Assembly: GCA_964530325.1 (NCBI GenBank)
Contig: CAZHAX010000002.1
Span: 124,001 to 188,000 of the forward strand
Length of the DNA stretch: 64,000 nucleotides
Direction: 5' to 3'
Origin: CAZHAX01 sp964530325
Lineage (GTDB): Bacteria > Chloroflexota > Anaerolineae > B4-G1
Shown: positions 11,299 to 20,681 of the stretch, piece by piece
Position numbering within the stretch: position 1 is the stretch's first letter
Layout: every line of letters begins with the position of its first letter
The notes under the pieces: generated by a model
The model's database searches: none
What the model was told of the DNA's origin: nothing
The model's input: only the letters and a program-made list of their open reading frames with translations
Program-made: the position numbers and the translations under genes

Positions 11299-11592
11299 TC
11301 AGTCGGCCTCGGCGCTGGTCGACTCGGACGAGTCCTTCTCCGCCGAGGTCTTGGGCTCCTTGTGGGCGTCTCCAGAAACGGGCTTTGCCGACGCCGGGTT
11401 CCTGGGCCGCGGCCCTCGCTTGTGGTCGGTGACGTAGAAGCCTGAGCCCTTGAAGATGATGCCGACGGGCTGGAAGAGACGACGGACCTTGCCCCCGCAC
11501 TCGGGACAGGTCTTCACCGGCTCCTCGTCCATGTGCTGCAGCCGCTCGAAGCGCACTCCGCAGCTGTTGCACTCGTACTCGTACAGCGGCAT
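11299..11592 (-). CDS. FmdB family zinc-ribbon protein
   Basis: A 97-residue protein with the FmdB-type N-terminal zinc ribbon: MPLYEYECNSCG, then TCPECGGKVRRLFQPVG with the second cysteine pair, then IIFKGSGFY. Family members are common small regulatory or structural zinc proteins with no settled activity. The C-terminal third is charged and probably disordered (rich in Lys, Ser and Glu). It is transcribed alone, converging on the MBL-fold gene and divergent from the copper genes. Confidence 0.88.
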   Translation of the reverse strand: MPLYEYECNSCGVRFERLQHMDEEPVKTCPECGGKVRRLFQPVGIIFKGSGFYVTDHKRGPRPRNPASAKPVSGDAHKEPKTSAEKDSSESTSAEAD

Positions 11593-11684
11593 CTCGCGCC
11601 GATCCCCCCGTCTTCTTGCGTCGTCCGATTATACCGCACACCGGGAACCCACGCAAGGCATGCCCCCGCAGCGAGTAGCCACCA

Positions 11685-11712
11685 TTGACAGCGCGTGCTT
11701 TCCTGGTATAAT
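11685..11712 (+). promoter_or_regulatory. Promoter for the copZ-copA operon
   Basis: A perfect TTGACA at 11685-11690 and a perfect TATAAT at 11707-11712 with a 16-base spacer, 42 bases upstream of the copZ start. The TATAATA is embedded in CTGGTATAATAAACCAG, an imperfect palindrome that a repressor could bind. Confidence 0.75.
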
Positions 11713-11754
11713 AAACCAGACAGGCATCGGGCTAAAGAGAGAGGGGAGATCCCC

Positions 11755-11961
11755 ATGAATGCGAAGACGATCACTGTGCCGAGCATCAACTGTGCTCACT
11801 GCGTCATGACTATCGAGCGGGAGTTGGCGGAGCTTGAGGGCGTCCACCGCGCCGCTGCCGACCTGGAGACGAAGAGCGTCACCGTCGAGTGGAGCGAGCC
11901 AGCGACGTGGGAAGGGGTCAAGTCTCGCCTGACCGAGATTGGGTACGCTCCCGCCGGGTGA
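11755..11961 (+). CDS. copZ: Heavy-metal-associated domain copper chaperone
   Basis: A 68-residue single HMA (ferredoxin-like) domain. The metal motif is INCAHCVMTIE near residue 9, a CxxC site that binds Cu(I), followed by the usual VTVEW strand. It should hand copper to the ATPase encoded 31 bases downstream. ATG 11755 has AGAGAGGGGAG upstream. A longer in-frame start at 11695 would lie above the -10 box and is rejected. Copper is the likeliest metal because of the partner, though other soft metals are possible. Confidence 0.92.
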   Translation: MNAKTITVPSINCAHCVMTIERELAELEGVHRAAADLETKSVTVEWSEPATWEGVKSRLTEIGYAPAG

Positions 11962-11992
11962 CTGAGGCAGCAGGTACTGGCTGAAAGGGTTT

Positions 11993-14422
11993 ATGGTGTC
12001 CGGGCCAACGAAGCTTAGTTTGCCGATAACCGGCATGCACTGCGCCAACTGTGCCTTGGCCGTCGAACGCAGCCTCGGCCAGGCGGAGGGCGTTTCCGAG
12101 GCGGCGGTCAGCTACGCCGCAGAGGCGGCAGATGTGACCTTCGACCCGGCCCGTGTCTCTCCCGCAGACCTGGTGGCACGGGTGAAGAGCGCCGGCTACG
12201 ACGTGGCCACGGCAAGCTTGGAGCTGGCCATCACCGGGATGAGCTGCGCCAACTGCAGCCTGGCGGTGGAGCGGGCGCTCAAAGCCGTTCCCGGCGTGGT
12301 GAATGCCGCGGTGAGCCTGCCCACCGAAAGGGCCGTGGTCGAATTCGTGCCGGGTGTGGCCCCCGTAGAGCAGCTCGTGCAGGCAGTCGAGGATGCCGGC
12401 TACGGTGTAGTATCGGCGCCGGTGGGCGAAGCGCTTGAGGATGTGGAGGCTGAAGCGCGGCGGGCGGAGATCGCTGACCAGACTCGCCGCTTCTGGGTGG
12501 GCGCAGCCTTCGCGCTGCCCCTATTCCTGCTCAGCATGGCCCGGGATGCAGGTCTACTCGGATCCTGGGCCCACGCCCCCTGGGTCAACTGGCTCTTCCT
12601 GGCCCTGGCCACGCCGGTCCAGTTCTACACCGGCTGGGACTACTATCGAGGCGCCTATCACGCGCTCCGCAACCGCACCGCCAATATGGACGTTTTGGTA
12701 GCTATGGGCTCGTCTGTGGCCTATCTCTACAGCATCGCCGTGCTGCTCCTGCCGGGAGCCGGCCAACATGTCTACTTCGAGACTGCCGCCCTGATCATCA
12801 CCCTGATCAAGCTGGGCAAGCTTCTCGAGGCCCGGGCGAAGGGTACGACGAGCGAGGCGATCCGCCGGCTCATGGACCTGCGGCCGGATATGGCCACCCT
12901 CGTGCGTGACGGGACTGAGGTCGAGGTGCAGGTCAGTGCGGTCCGAGTGGGCGATCGGCTCCTTGTCCGTCCCGGTGAGCGGATCCCCGTGGACGCTGTC
13001 GTCGTCGAGGGCAACTCGGCCGTCGACGAGAGCATGCTCACCGGCGAGCCGCTTCCTGTCGACAAGCGTCCTGGCGACGATGTCGTCGGGGCGACGATCA
13101 ACCAGCACGGTCTGCTGACGATCGAGGCTGCGCGGGTTGGCGCTGAGACCGCGCTGGCGCAGATCATCCGCCTGGTGCGGCAGGCGCAGATGAGCAAAGC
13201 ACCTATTCAGAGACTGGCGGACCGGGTGGCCGGGGTTTTCGTTCCGGCAGTTGTGGCCATCGCGCTGGTCACCTTTGGAGTCTGGTGGGCCGCCGGCGGC
13301 GACTTCGCCAGCGCTGTTATCCGGCTGGTCGCCGTCCTGGTGATCGCCTGCCCCTGCGCCCTCGGCCTGGCGACTCCCACCGCGGTCATGGTGGGCACGG
13401 GACGGGGCGCCGAGGCCGGGATCCTCTTCAAGAGCAGCCAGGCGCTGGAGACCGCACAGAGGCTTGGAGTGATCGTCCTGGACAAGACGGGCACGATCAC
13501 GGAGGGCCGGCCGGCGGTAACCGACGTCGCCGGCGGCGAGGGGGTCCTGCGCCTGGCCGCCTCAGCCGAACGGGGCTCGGAGCATCCTCTGGGCCGGGCG
13601 GTCGTAGCCTCTGCCGAAGCTCGGGGTCTGGAGCTCGCTTCGCCGGAGGGCTTCGAAGCGCTTGGCGGGCAGGGCATCAGAGCGACGGTCGGCGGCCGTG
13701 CCGTGCTTGTTGGGCGGCCAGACTGGCTGGAAGCCGAGGGGGCGGCGATGAGCGGCCTGCAAGTGGAGGTCGAGCGCCTGAGGGCCGAGGCGAAGACCGT
13801 CATCGCCGTGGCTGCAGATGGCGCCGCCGTGGGCCTGCTCGGCCTGGCCGATACGGTGAAGGAAGGATCGGCCGAGGCGGTGGCCGGCCTCCGCCGCCTG
13901 GGGCTGGAAGTGGTGATGCTTACCGGTGACCACCGGCGGACGGCGGAAGCAGTGGCCGCCGAGGTTGGTATTGACCGCGTCGTGGCCGAAGTGCTGCCCG
14001 CGGACAAAGGAGCGGAGATCGAGCGGCTGCAATCGCGGGGCCAGCTGGTAGGAATGGTCGGGGACGGCATCAACGACGCGCCGGCGCTGGCGCAGGCCGA
14101 TATAGGCTTCGCGCTGGGCACGGGAACCGACGTGGCCATGGAGACGGCAGACGTCACGCTCGTGCGAGGCGACCTGCGCCTGGTTGGCCAGGCTCTGGCG
14201 CTGAGCCGGTCGACGATGCGCACCATCCGCCAGAATCTGTTCTGGGCCTTCTTCTACAACCTGCTGCTCATACCCGTGGCGGCGGGCGTGCTCTACCCGC
14301 TTCCCTGGGTGCCGGAGCTACTGCGGCAGCTCCATCCTGCGCTGGCTGCGCTGGCGATGGCCTTCAGCTCTATCACCGTCGTCGGCAACAGCCTCCGGCT
14401 CCGGCGGGCCCGGCTCGGTTAG
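11993..14422 (+). CDS. copA: Copper-translocating P1B-type ATPase
   Basis: An 809-residue P1B ATPase that exports Cu(I) across the plasma membrane. Two N-terminal HMA domains carry GMHCANC (near residue 15) and GMSCANC (near residue 84). Membrane helices follow, then the actuator TGEP, the transmembrane CPC motif in VIACPCALGLATPT (near 452), the phosphorylation site DKTGT (near 497), the SEHPLG-type HP motif, and GDGINDAPAL (near 690). All catalytic residues are present and the length is normal. It forms an operon with copZ. No CsoR or CueR regulator gene is adjacent. Confidence 0.95.
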   Translation: MVSGPTKLSLPITGMHCANCALAVERSLGQAEGVSEAAVSYAAEAADVTFDPARVSPADLVARVKSAGYDVATASLELAITGMSCANCSLAVERALKAVPGVVNAAVSLPTERAVVEFVPGVAPVEQLVQAVEDAGYGVVSAPVGEALEDVEAEARRAEIADQTRRFWVGAAFALPLFLLSMARDAGLLGSWAHAPWVNWLFLALATPVQFYTGWDYYRGAYHALRNRTANMDVLVAMGSSVAYLYSIAVLLLPGAGQHVYFETAALIITLIKLGKLLEARAKGTTSEAIRRLMDLRPDMATLVRDGTEVEVQVSAVRVGDRLLVRPGERIPVDAVVVEGNSAVDESMLTGEPLPVDKRPGDDVVGATINQHGLLTIEAARVGAETALAQIIRLVRQAQMSKAPIQRLADRVAGVFVPAVVAIALVTFGVWWAAGGDFASAVIRLVAVLVIACPCALGLATPTAVMVGTGRGAEAGILFKSSQALETAQRLGVIVLDKTGTITEGRPAVTDVAGGEGVLRLAASAERGSEHPLGRAVVASAEARGLELASPEGFEALGGQGIRATVGGRAVLVGRPDWLEAEGAAMSGLQVEVERLRAEAKTVIAVAADGAAVGLLGLADTVKEGSAEAVAGLRRLGLEVVMLTGDHRRTAEAVAAEVGIDRVVAEVLPADKGAEIERLQSRGQLVGMVGDGINDAPALAQADIGFALGTGTDVAMETADVTLVRGDLRLVGQALALSRSTMRTIRQNLFWAFFYNLLLIPVAAGVLYPLPWVPELLRQLHPALAALAMAFSSITVVGNSLRLRRARLG

Positions 14423-14456
14423 GCGCCTCTTGTTGGCTTGGCTACGGCGCTTGCCC

Positions 14457-15140
14457 TCAGATGCCGGTCGACAGGTTACCGATCAGCTCCATGATCGACG
14501 CGCCGAGGATGGCGACGGCCACGCACACGAGGACGAGAATCGCGGCCACGGGAGCCAGGACAGCCGCCACTGCCCGGCCTGTCGTCGTATCGTGGGCAGC
14601 CTTGACCGCTCTGACGTCGTAGACAAGCTGCAGCACCCACAGCACGAGCTTGAGGAGCCCTCCCACGATCGGCACCAGCGCCAGCAGCGATGAGACAATA
14701 CCGATGGGCACGCGGTAGAGCGACTCCAGGTAGGCCTGGGTGGTGAAATCGCCTCTGCCGCCGAGCAGGCGGGCCCCCACGTAGGTCAGTGTGTTGGCGG
14801 CGTAGAAGAAGAGGAGCGTGCCGAAGAAGGATGTGCAGAGCGTGCATCCCAGGTTATCGGTGGCTAGAGTTTGCGAGTATTCGCTGTACTCGGGGGGCAG
14901 CCAGGATGTGTCCACAGGGCCCTGGAGGGCGGAAGCGGCAAGAGACAAGATTGCAGATACTACAGACAGGATCAGGATGCTCACGATAGTGTTCGCTGCG
15001 CTCGCCCTGCCCGCCTCGCGGGCGAAGAAGACCTCGCTCATCCTGTGAACCTGGAGCCACAGGTCGGTCACCTCCAGGAAAGGACGCGGTGCGGTCTCCG
15101 GCGGGGCGGTGCCGCCCAACGGGATCTGTACCTCGCTCAC
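14457..15140 (-). CDS. Yip1-like integral membrane protein
   Basis: A 227-residue protein with an N-terminal cytoplasmic stretch (FLEVTDLWLQVHRMSEVFF) and about five hydrophobic segments, the first near residues 45-68 and the last near 195-220. The layout resembles Yip1/DUF1282 proteins, which are widespread and uncharacterised in bacteria. The start is GTG 15140 with GGAGG seven bases upstream on the minus strand. It converges on copA with a 34-base gap and follows mobB by about 56 bases. Confidence 0.65.
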   Translation of the reverse strand: MSEVQIPLGGTAPPETAPRPFLEVTDLWLQVHRMSEVFFAREAGRASAANTIVSILILSVVSAILSLAASALQGPVDTSWLPPEYSEYSQTLATDNLGCTLCTSFFGTLLFFYAANTLTYVGARLLGGRGDFTTQAYLESLYRVPIGIVSSLLALVPIVGGLLKLVLWVLQLVYDVRAVKAAHDTTTGRAVAAVLAPVAAILVLVCVAVAILGASIMELIGNLSTGI

Positions 15141-15196
15141 TGGTCACCTCCTTCGGTCTTGCGGCGCGCTCTGTGGGGACGGAGCGCCCCTGGCGG

Positions 15197-15718
15197 TCAA
15201 GGGGCGGAATCCCAGCTCTTCTGAGCGCGCACGAGCCTCTCCAATAGGTCGGCCAGGCCTGCCGCGTCATCCAGAGCGTACTGGGGAACGGCGAGGTTGA
15301 AGCGCTGGTCCGAGACTATGGCCAGCAGGTCTTTGGGGTCGGAGATCAGCTCGGCGCCGCGCTTTCGCCGGTTGACCTCGATCCTGGGCACAGCTGCGCC
15401 CTTGTGACCCTCCACCAGAATGAGGTCGACGTCACCGATCGCAGCGACCAGCTCCTCGAGCGAAGGCTCGCGATCGCAGCGCTGCACGTGGACCACCTGA
15501 TCAGGTGTGGCCAGGAGGACGTGGTCCGCACCGGCCTTTGCCAGCCGGTAGGAGTCCTTCCCCGGAACGTCGAACTCGATGCCGGTGCGGTAGGTGTGCT
15601 TGATCACACCGACGCGGTAGCCGCGCCGCTTCAGCTCCGGGATCAGCTTCTCCAGGACAGTCGTCTTGCCGCTCTCCGACCTGCCGACTACTGAAACGAT
15701 CGGAATGCCGCTCTGCAC
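15197..15718 (-). CDS. mobB: Molybdopterin-guanine dinucleotide biosynthesis protein B
   Basis: A 173-residue GTP-binding protein that assists conversion of molybdopterin to its guanine dinucleotide form. VSVVGRSESGKTTVLEKLI near residue 6 is the P-loop. GVIKHTY and the later LILVEGHK with a nearby Asp are typical of MobB. I chose GTG 15718 because GGAGG lies eight bases upstream and homology begins there; an ATG at 15841 would add 41 residues without family similarity. No other molybdenum cofactor gene is in the window. There is no fused MobA or MoeA domain. Confidence 0.88.
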   Translation of the reverse strand: MQSGIPIVSVVGRSESGKTTVLEKLIPELKRRGYRVGVIKHTYRTGIEFDVPGKDSYRLAKAGADHVLLATPDQVVHVQRCDREPSLEELVAAIGDVDLILVEGHKGAAVPRIEVNRRKRGAELISDPKDLLAIVSDQRFNLAVPQYALDDAAGLADLLERLVRAQKSWDSAP

Positions 15719-15861
15719 TTGAGGTTCCTCCGGAAGCGAAGCCCACAGCCTAGGATACTGCAGGCAGCGCCGTTTGGCAAGCCGGCTGCCTCCTGGCGGC
15801 TTGCCCAAGGAGCGTAGAGGGGATATCATATCCTCATTCAAGGGCCAAGAGAGGAGGAGAG

Positions 15862-17172
15862 ATGAAGGACAAAGCGGACGCTGCGTATCGCCGGATCATC
15901 AATGCCTGGTCTATGTACGACTGGGCCAACAGCGCCTTCGCCACGACGATCATGGCCGCCATGTTCCCGCCCTTCTACCGCTCGATGGTCACGGCGGCCG
16001 GCGGGAGTGAGGCGGACGCCACCGCCTTCTGGGCCTACACCACCTCGCTGGCGCTGCTCATGATCGCTCTGCTGGCCCCCGTGCTGGGGGCGATCTCCGA
16101 CCATACCGGGGGCAAGAAGAAGTTCATCGCCTTCTTCGCCGCCCTGGGTATTGTGGGCACGGGCCTGTTCGTGATCCTGGGCGATGATAGCTACGTTCTG
16201 GGCTCGATCCTGTTCATCATCGGCAACGTCGGCTTCGCCGGGGCGAATGTCTTCTACGAGTCGCTCCTGCCCCATATCGCCCAGAAGGACGACATCGACC
16301 AGGTCTCGACCCGCGGCTATGCGCTCGGCTACGTGGGCGGCGGGATCCTTCTGGTGGTCAACGTCCTCTGGTACATGAAGCCGGAGTGGTTCTTCATGGG
16401 CTCCGTGGGCACCGCACTGCGGGCCTCGTTCTTCAGCGTCGCCGTATGGTGGGCCATCTTCTCCATCCCCCTCTTCCGCCGCGTGCCCGAGCCTCCAGTG
16501 GTTCGTATCCGCGAGGAGGGAAAGAACGTCATTCGGGCCGGCTTTGCCCGCCTGGGCCACACCTTCGGCCAGATCAGGCAGTACCGCCAACTGCTCCTCT
16601 TCCTCGTCGCTTTCTGGATCTACAACGATGGCATCGGCACGATCATCAAGATGGCCACCGCCTACGGGGACGAGATCGGCATCGGCCTGACCGACATGAC
16701 GATCGCGCTGATCATCACCCAGTTCGTCGGTATTCCGTTCTCGTTCGCCTTCGGCGCCCTGGCCCGGCGGATAGGGACCAAGCGCTCGATCCTGTTGGGT
16801 CTGGTGCTCTACGTGGTGATCTCGATCGCCGGCTTCTTCATGACCAAGCCGATCGAGTTCTACGTCCTGGCCTTCCTGGTGGGCATGGTGCAGGGAGGGA
16901 CGCAGGCGCTCAGCCGCTCGCTCTACGGCCGCATGGTGCCCAAGGCCCAGTGCGCCGAGTTCTTCGGCTTCTTCAGCACCAGCGCCAAGTTCGCCGGCAT
17001 CGCCGGCCCGCTCCTCTTCGGCGTCGTCAGCCAGATGGCTGGCGGCAGCAGGCTGAGCATCCTCTCGCTGATCGTCTTCTTCGTCGTCGGCGCCCTGCTG
17101 CTGACCCGCGTCGACGAGCGGGAGGGCATCCGGGTGGCACAGGAGGAGAACCGCGCGGCGGGCGTGGTCTAG
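15862..17172 (+). CDS. MFS transporter, UMF1 family
   Basis: A 436-residue major facilitator protein with about twelve membrane segments. The N-terminus YDWANSAFATTIMAAMFPPFY is the signature of the UMF1 (unknown MFS 1, Atg22-like) family, and SDHTGGKKKFI is the loop 2-3 motif. Fungal Atg22 exports amino acids from vacuoles; substrates of bacterial members are not established. ATG 15862 follows AGAGGAGGAGAG. The gene is monocistronic, ended by a strong hairpin at 17200. Confidence 0.9.
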   Translation: MKDKADAAYRRIINAWSMYDWANSAFATTIMAAMFPPFYRSMVTAAGGSEADATAFWAYTTSLALLMIALLAPVLGAISDHTGGKKKFIAFFAALGIVGTGLFVILGDDSYVLGSILFIIGNVGFAGANVFYESLLPHIAQKDDIDQVSTRGYALGYVGGGILLVVNVLWYMKPEWFFMGSVGTALRASFFSVAVWWAIFSIPLFRRVPEPPVVRIREEGKNVIRAGFARLGHTFGQIRQYRQLLLFLVAFWIYNDGIGTIIKMATAYGDEIGIGLTDMTIALIITQFVGIPFSFAFGALARRIGTKRSILLGLVLYVVISIAGFFMTKPIEFYVLAFLVGMVQGGTQALSRSLYGRMVPKAQCAEFFGFFSTSAKFAGIAGPLLFGVVSQMAGGSRLSILSLIVFFVVGALLLTRVDEREGIRVAQEENRAAGVV

Positions 17173-17199
17173 GTCTGCAGCCGCGGCGCCAACAACAAA

Positions 17200-17228
17200 G
17201 TGCGACGCACCTGTCAGGTGCGTCGCAC
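17200..17228 (+). terminator. Palindromic terminator after the MFS gene
   Basis: Perfect 14-base arms, GTGCGACGCACCTG at 17200-17213 and its complement at 17215-17228, around one T, followed by CTTCGTTT. Confidence 0.8.
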
Positions 17229-17414
17229 CTTCGTTTCCGAGTCCAGCGCCAGGAAGCGCTGCTATTCCTCCGGGTAGTCCTCCCAGCAGATGTGGAAGGT
17301 TGTTGCCCAACGTTCTCCCGTGTGGGAGCCGAAGAATCGGGTCGAAAGCCCCGTCCGCGCCCTCTGTGTCTGCGTGGTTCTCTCGCCCCGGGAGAGCATA
17401 GCCGCCGGGCCGCC
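17229..17414. other. Intergenic stretch without recognised content
   Basis: About 185 bases between the MFS terminator and the aspS promoter. I see no convincing open frame with a ribosome binding site, no promoter pair and no stable hairpin. Confidence 0.5.
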
Positions 17415-17442
17415 TTGACAGAAAGCCCGGTTGTGCTATACT
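17415..17442 (+). promoter_or_regulatory. Promoter of the aspS leader
   Basis: A perfect TTGACA at 17415-17420 and TATACT at 17437-17442, spacer 16 bases. The expected transcript start is near 17449, only about nine bases before the leader peptide ATG. Confidence 0.8.
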
Positions 17443-17457
17443 CGCGCCCGAGGCGAA

Positions 17458-17535
17458 ATGACGGCACTGATGGCGGCGCTCACCGCGGACGACAATGACA
17501 ACCCCAACCTCGGTTGGGGGCGGCCCGCCGCGTGA
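17458..17535 (+). CDS. Putative Asp/Asn-rich leader peptide controlling aspS
   Basis: A 25-residue open frame (ATG 17458, TGA 17533-17535) between a strong promoter and a terminator hairpin, upstream of aspS. It begins MTALMAALTA and then reads DDNDNPN: three Asp and three Asn codons among seven, at 17488-17508. The upstream GAGG is close (four bases), so initiation may be nearly leaderless; the second ATG at 17470 is an alternative. Consecutive codons for the cognate amino acids are the hallmark of ribosome-mediated attenuation, as in the his and trp leaders. The inferred role is to sense charging of tRNA-Asp and tRNA-Asn. I know of no described aspS leader peptide, and there is no direct evidence of translation. 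Confidence 0.7.
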   Translation: MTALMAALTADDNDNPNLGWGRPAA

Positions 17536-17584
17536 CGCGCACTTCGCTGAACGGTGACAAGCCGCCCTTCGTAGGGCGGCTTGT
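17502..17584 (+). promoter_or_regulatory. aspS attenuator: protector, antiterminator and terminator segments
   Basis: Three mutually exclusive pairings are visible. CCCCAACC (17502-17509) can pair with GGTTGGGG (17512-17519), which overlaps the start of GGGCGGC (17518-17524). GGGCGGC can pair with GCCGCCC (17561-17567), the 5' arm of the terminator. The terminator is ACAAGCCGCCC (17557-17567) with GGGCGGCTTGT (17574-17584), an 11-base-pair stem with loop TTCGTA followed by TTCC. A ribosome stalled on the Asp/Asn codons would cover the first arm and free GGGCGGC to block the terminator. A ribosome reaching the stop at 17533 would cover GGGCGGC and allow termination. Confidence 0.7.
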
Positions 17585-17626
17585 TTCCTATAGGGCTGGA
17601 GGAACCGCCTGCGCGAGGAGGCTACC

Positions 17627-19402
<1,776 letters not shown>

Positions 19403-19409
19403 GCTAATT

Positions 19410-19431
19410 GCCAGGAAGTGCCCTTCCTGGC
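19410..19431 (+). terminator. Hairpin after aspS
   Basis: GCCAGGAAG (19410-19418) pairs perfectly with CTTCCTGGC (19423-19431) around loop TGCC, eight bases after the aspS stop. No T-tract follows, so termination efficiency is uncertain. Confidence 0.5.
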
Positions 19432-19520
19432 CGGCGAAGCGGGCGCAAGGCGCATGCCAGCGAGCTCAACGCTGAGCCGGGCGATCGGCCACCCTGGGCA
19501 GCCAGTCAGTGCTGCTTCAC

Positions 19521-19549
19521 TTGCAGAATCGGCGGAGGCGTGGTATAGT
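19521..19549 (+). promoter_or_regulatory. Promoter of the 19.55-19.83 kb transcript
   Basis: TTGCAG at 19521-19526 and TATAGT at 19544-19549 with a 17-base spacer. It points into a stretch that encodes no protein for about 300 bases. Confidence 0.5.
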
Positions 19550-19555
19550 TGCGCT

Positions 19556-19830
19556 GACCCTGCCGTGCCCGTGGTTGCCCACAAACGTCTTGAGCCAACA
19601 ATCGTCTCAAACGGGGGCTGTCTCTTCAGAGAGGAATGCGATAGCCGTAAGGCAAGGCAGACCACTGAGCAAGCCTCCATCTTGCGTAAGCAAGTTCAAG
19701 ACACTTGGGCACACGACATGGCGGGGTCATCCTCTGCGTGACTGTCTCCAAGGCCAGCGGCCTGGCGGTGGCGTTCTGTCAAGCGCAGGTGAGATGTAGT
19801 GGGCCGGCCGCCGTCCACCTCAGCGGCGGC
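19556..19830 (+). ncRNA. Candidate structured non-coding RNA or 5' leader, unidentified
   Basis: About 275 bases with no credible reading frame but many local hairpins. They include GTGG-TTGC-CCAC near 19571, CTCT/AGAG near 19622, GCC-GTAA-GGC near 19644, CTTGC-GTAA-GCAAG at 19681-19694 and AGGCC/GGCCT near 19751. GTGCCC (19565-19570) can also pair over a long range with GGGCAC (19707-19712). Two hairpins share a GTAA loop, a GNRA tetraloop. The region ends with GCCGCCG/CGGCGGC (19807-19830), 20 bases before the next gene. It could be a free small RNA or a riboswitch-like leader for the MBL gene. I checked tmRNA, RNase P, SRP and common riboswitch motifs by eye and none fit; 6S RNA cannot be excluded. 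Confidence 0.35.
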
Positions 19831-19850
19831 TTGAGCTAGCGAGGTTGCCC

Positions 19851-20681
19851 GTGCTCCGCGAACGCGTCTCTCAGAATATCCACGTCTGCACAAGTGACCT
19901 GTATGCCCAGGTTACTGCCGGCGTCGTCGCCACCCCGGCGGGGGCGGTCGTGATCGACACGTTGCCCTTCCCCAGCGAGACACGGGAGATGGCGTCTTTC
20001 ATCGAGCACGAGTGCCCCGGCGGCGCGCGATACGTCGTGCTTACCCACTACCACGCCGATCATACGAACGGCGCCTATCTCTTCCCTAAGGCGGAAGTCG
20101 TTGCCCACGCGCTCTGTGCCGAGCTCTTGGCTGAGGTCGGCGAGAAGGCCCTGCAGAAGGTGAAGGCCGAGGAGCCGGCGCTGGAGGAGGTCGTCATTCG
20201 TCTTCCCACCATCACGTTCGAGGGAGCGGAAATGGCGCTTCAGCTAGGCGGGATCATGATGCGGCTCATCCATTCGCCCGGCCATACGCTCGATTCGCTG
20301 ATGGTCTACGTCGAAGATGAGCGCGTCCTCTTTGCTGCAGATACGTTGATGCCTGTGCCTTCCATAATCGACGGAGACCCCGCAGCCTTCAAGGCGTCGC
20401 TGGAGCAGATAGCCAAGCTGCCTCTGGAGAACGTCGTGCAGGGGCACGGCGAGGTGGTGCTGCGAGGAGAGGTGGGAGAGGCGGTCCAGGCGATGGTGGA
20501 CTACCTGGATAGGATCGAGGACGCAGTGGCAGACGTGGTCGCCAAGGGAGGCTCGAAGAAGCAGCTGGGCAGGATCACGCTCGAGTCCTGCGGCCTTTCG
20601 CGGATACCGCTCAACGGCATGGTGCAGGATATCCACGTGGCGAACCTGCGCTCGCTCTATGAGCGGATGGCGGGCGAATGA
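19851..20681 (+). CDS. Metallo-beta-lactamase-fold hydrolase
   Basis: A 276-residue MBL-fold enzyme with an intact dinuclear metal site: THYHADHT (HxHxDH) near residue 67, the SPGHTLDS His, the AADTLM Asp and the QGHGEVV His. This set marks an active hydrolase, but the substrate cannot be told. GTG 19851 is preferred over TTG 19845 because GCGAGG lies six bases upstream of the GTG and abuts the TTG. The stop overlaps the start of the RNase H-like gene by four bases (ATGA), indicating translational coupling. The possible structured RNA upstream may regulate it. Confidence 0.88.
   Translation: MLRERVSQNIHVCTSDLYAQVTAGVVATPAGAVVIDTLPFPSETREMASFIEHECPGGARYVVLTHYHADHTNGAYLFPKAEVVAHALCAELLAEVGEKALQKVKAEEPALEEVVIRLPTITFEGAEMALQLGGIMMRLIHSPGHTLDSLMVYVEDERVLFAADTLMPVPSIIDGDPAAFKASLEQIAKLPLENVVQGHGEVVLRGEVGEAVQAMVDYLDRIEDAVADVVAKGGSKKQLGRITLESCGLSRIPLNGMVQDIHVANLRSLYERMAGE

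Noticed and set aside
11704..11720. Copper repressor (CsoR/CueR) operator over the copZ promoter
   Set aside because: The palindrome around TATAATA is short and partly follows from the -10 box itself; no regulator gene is adjacent. Mentioned in the promoter entry only.
19600..19680. Cobalamin riboswitch suggested by ACCACTGAG
   Set aside because: The surrounding conserved segments of that riboswitch are missing and the downstream gene has no link to cobalamin.
19556..19830. Known housekeeping RNA (tmRNA, RNase P RNA or SRP RNA)
   Set aside because: I see no tRNA-like ends, no RNase P core sequence and no SRP GGAAGG-type loop. 6S RNA could not be excluded by eye but no diagnostic feature was clear.
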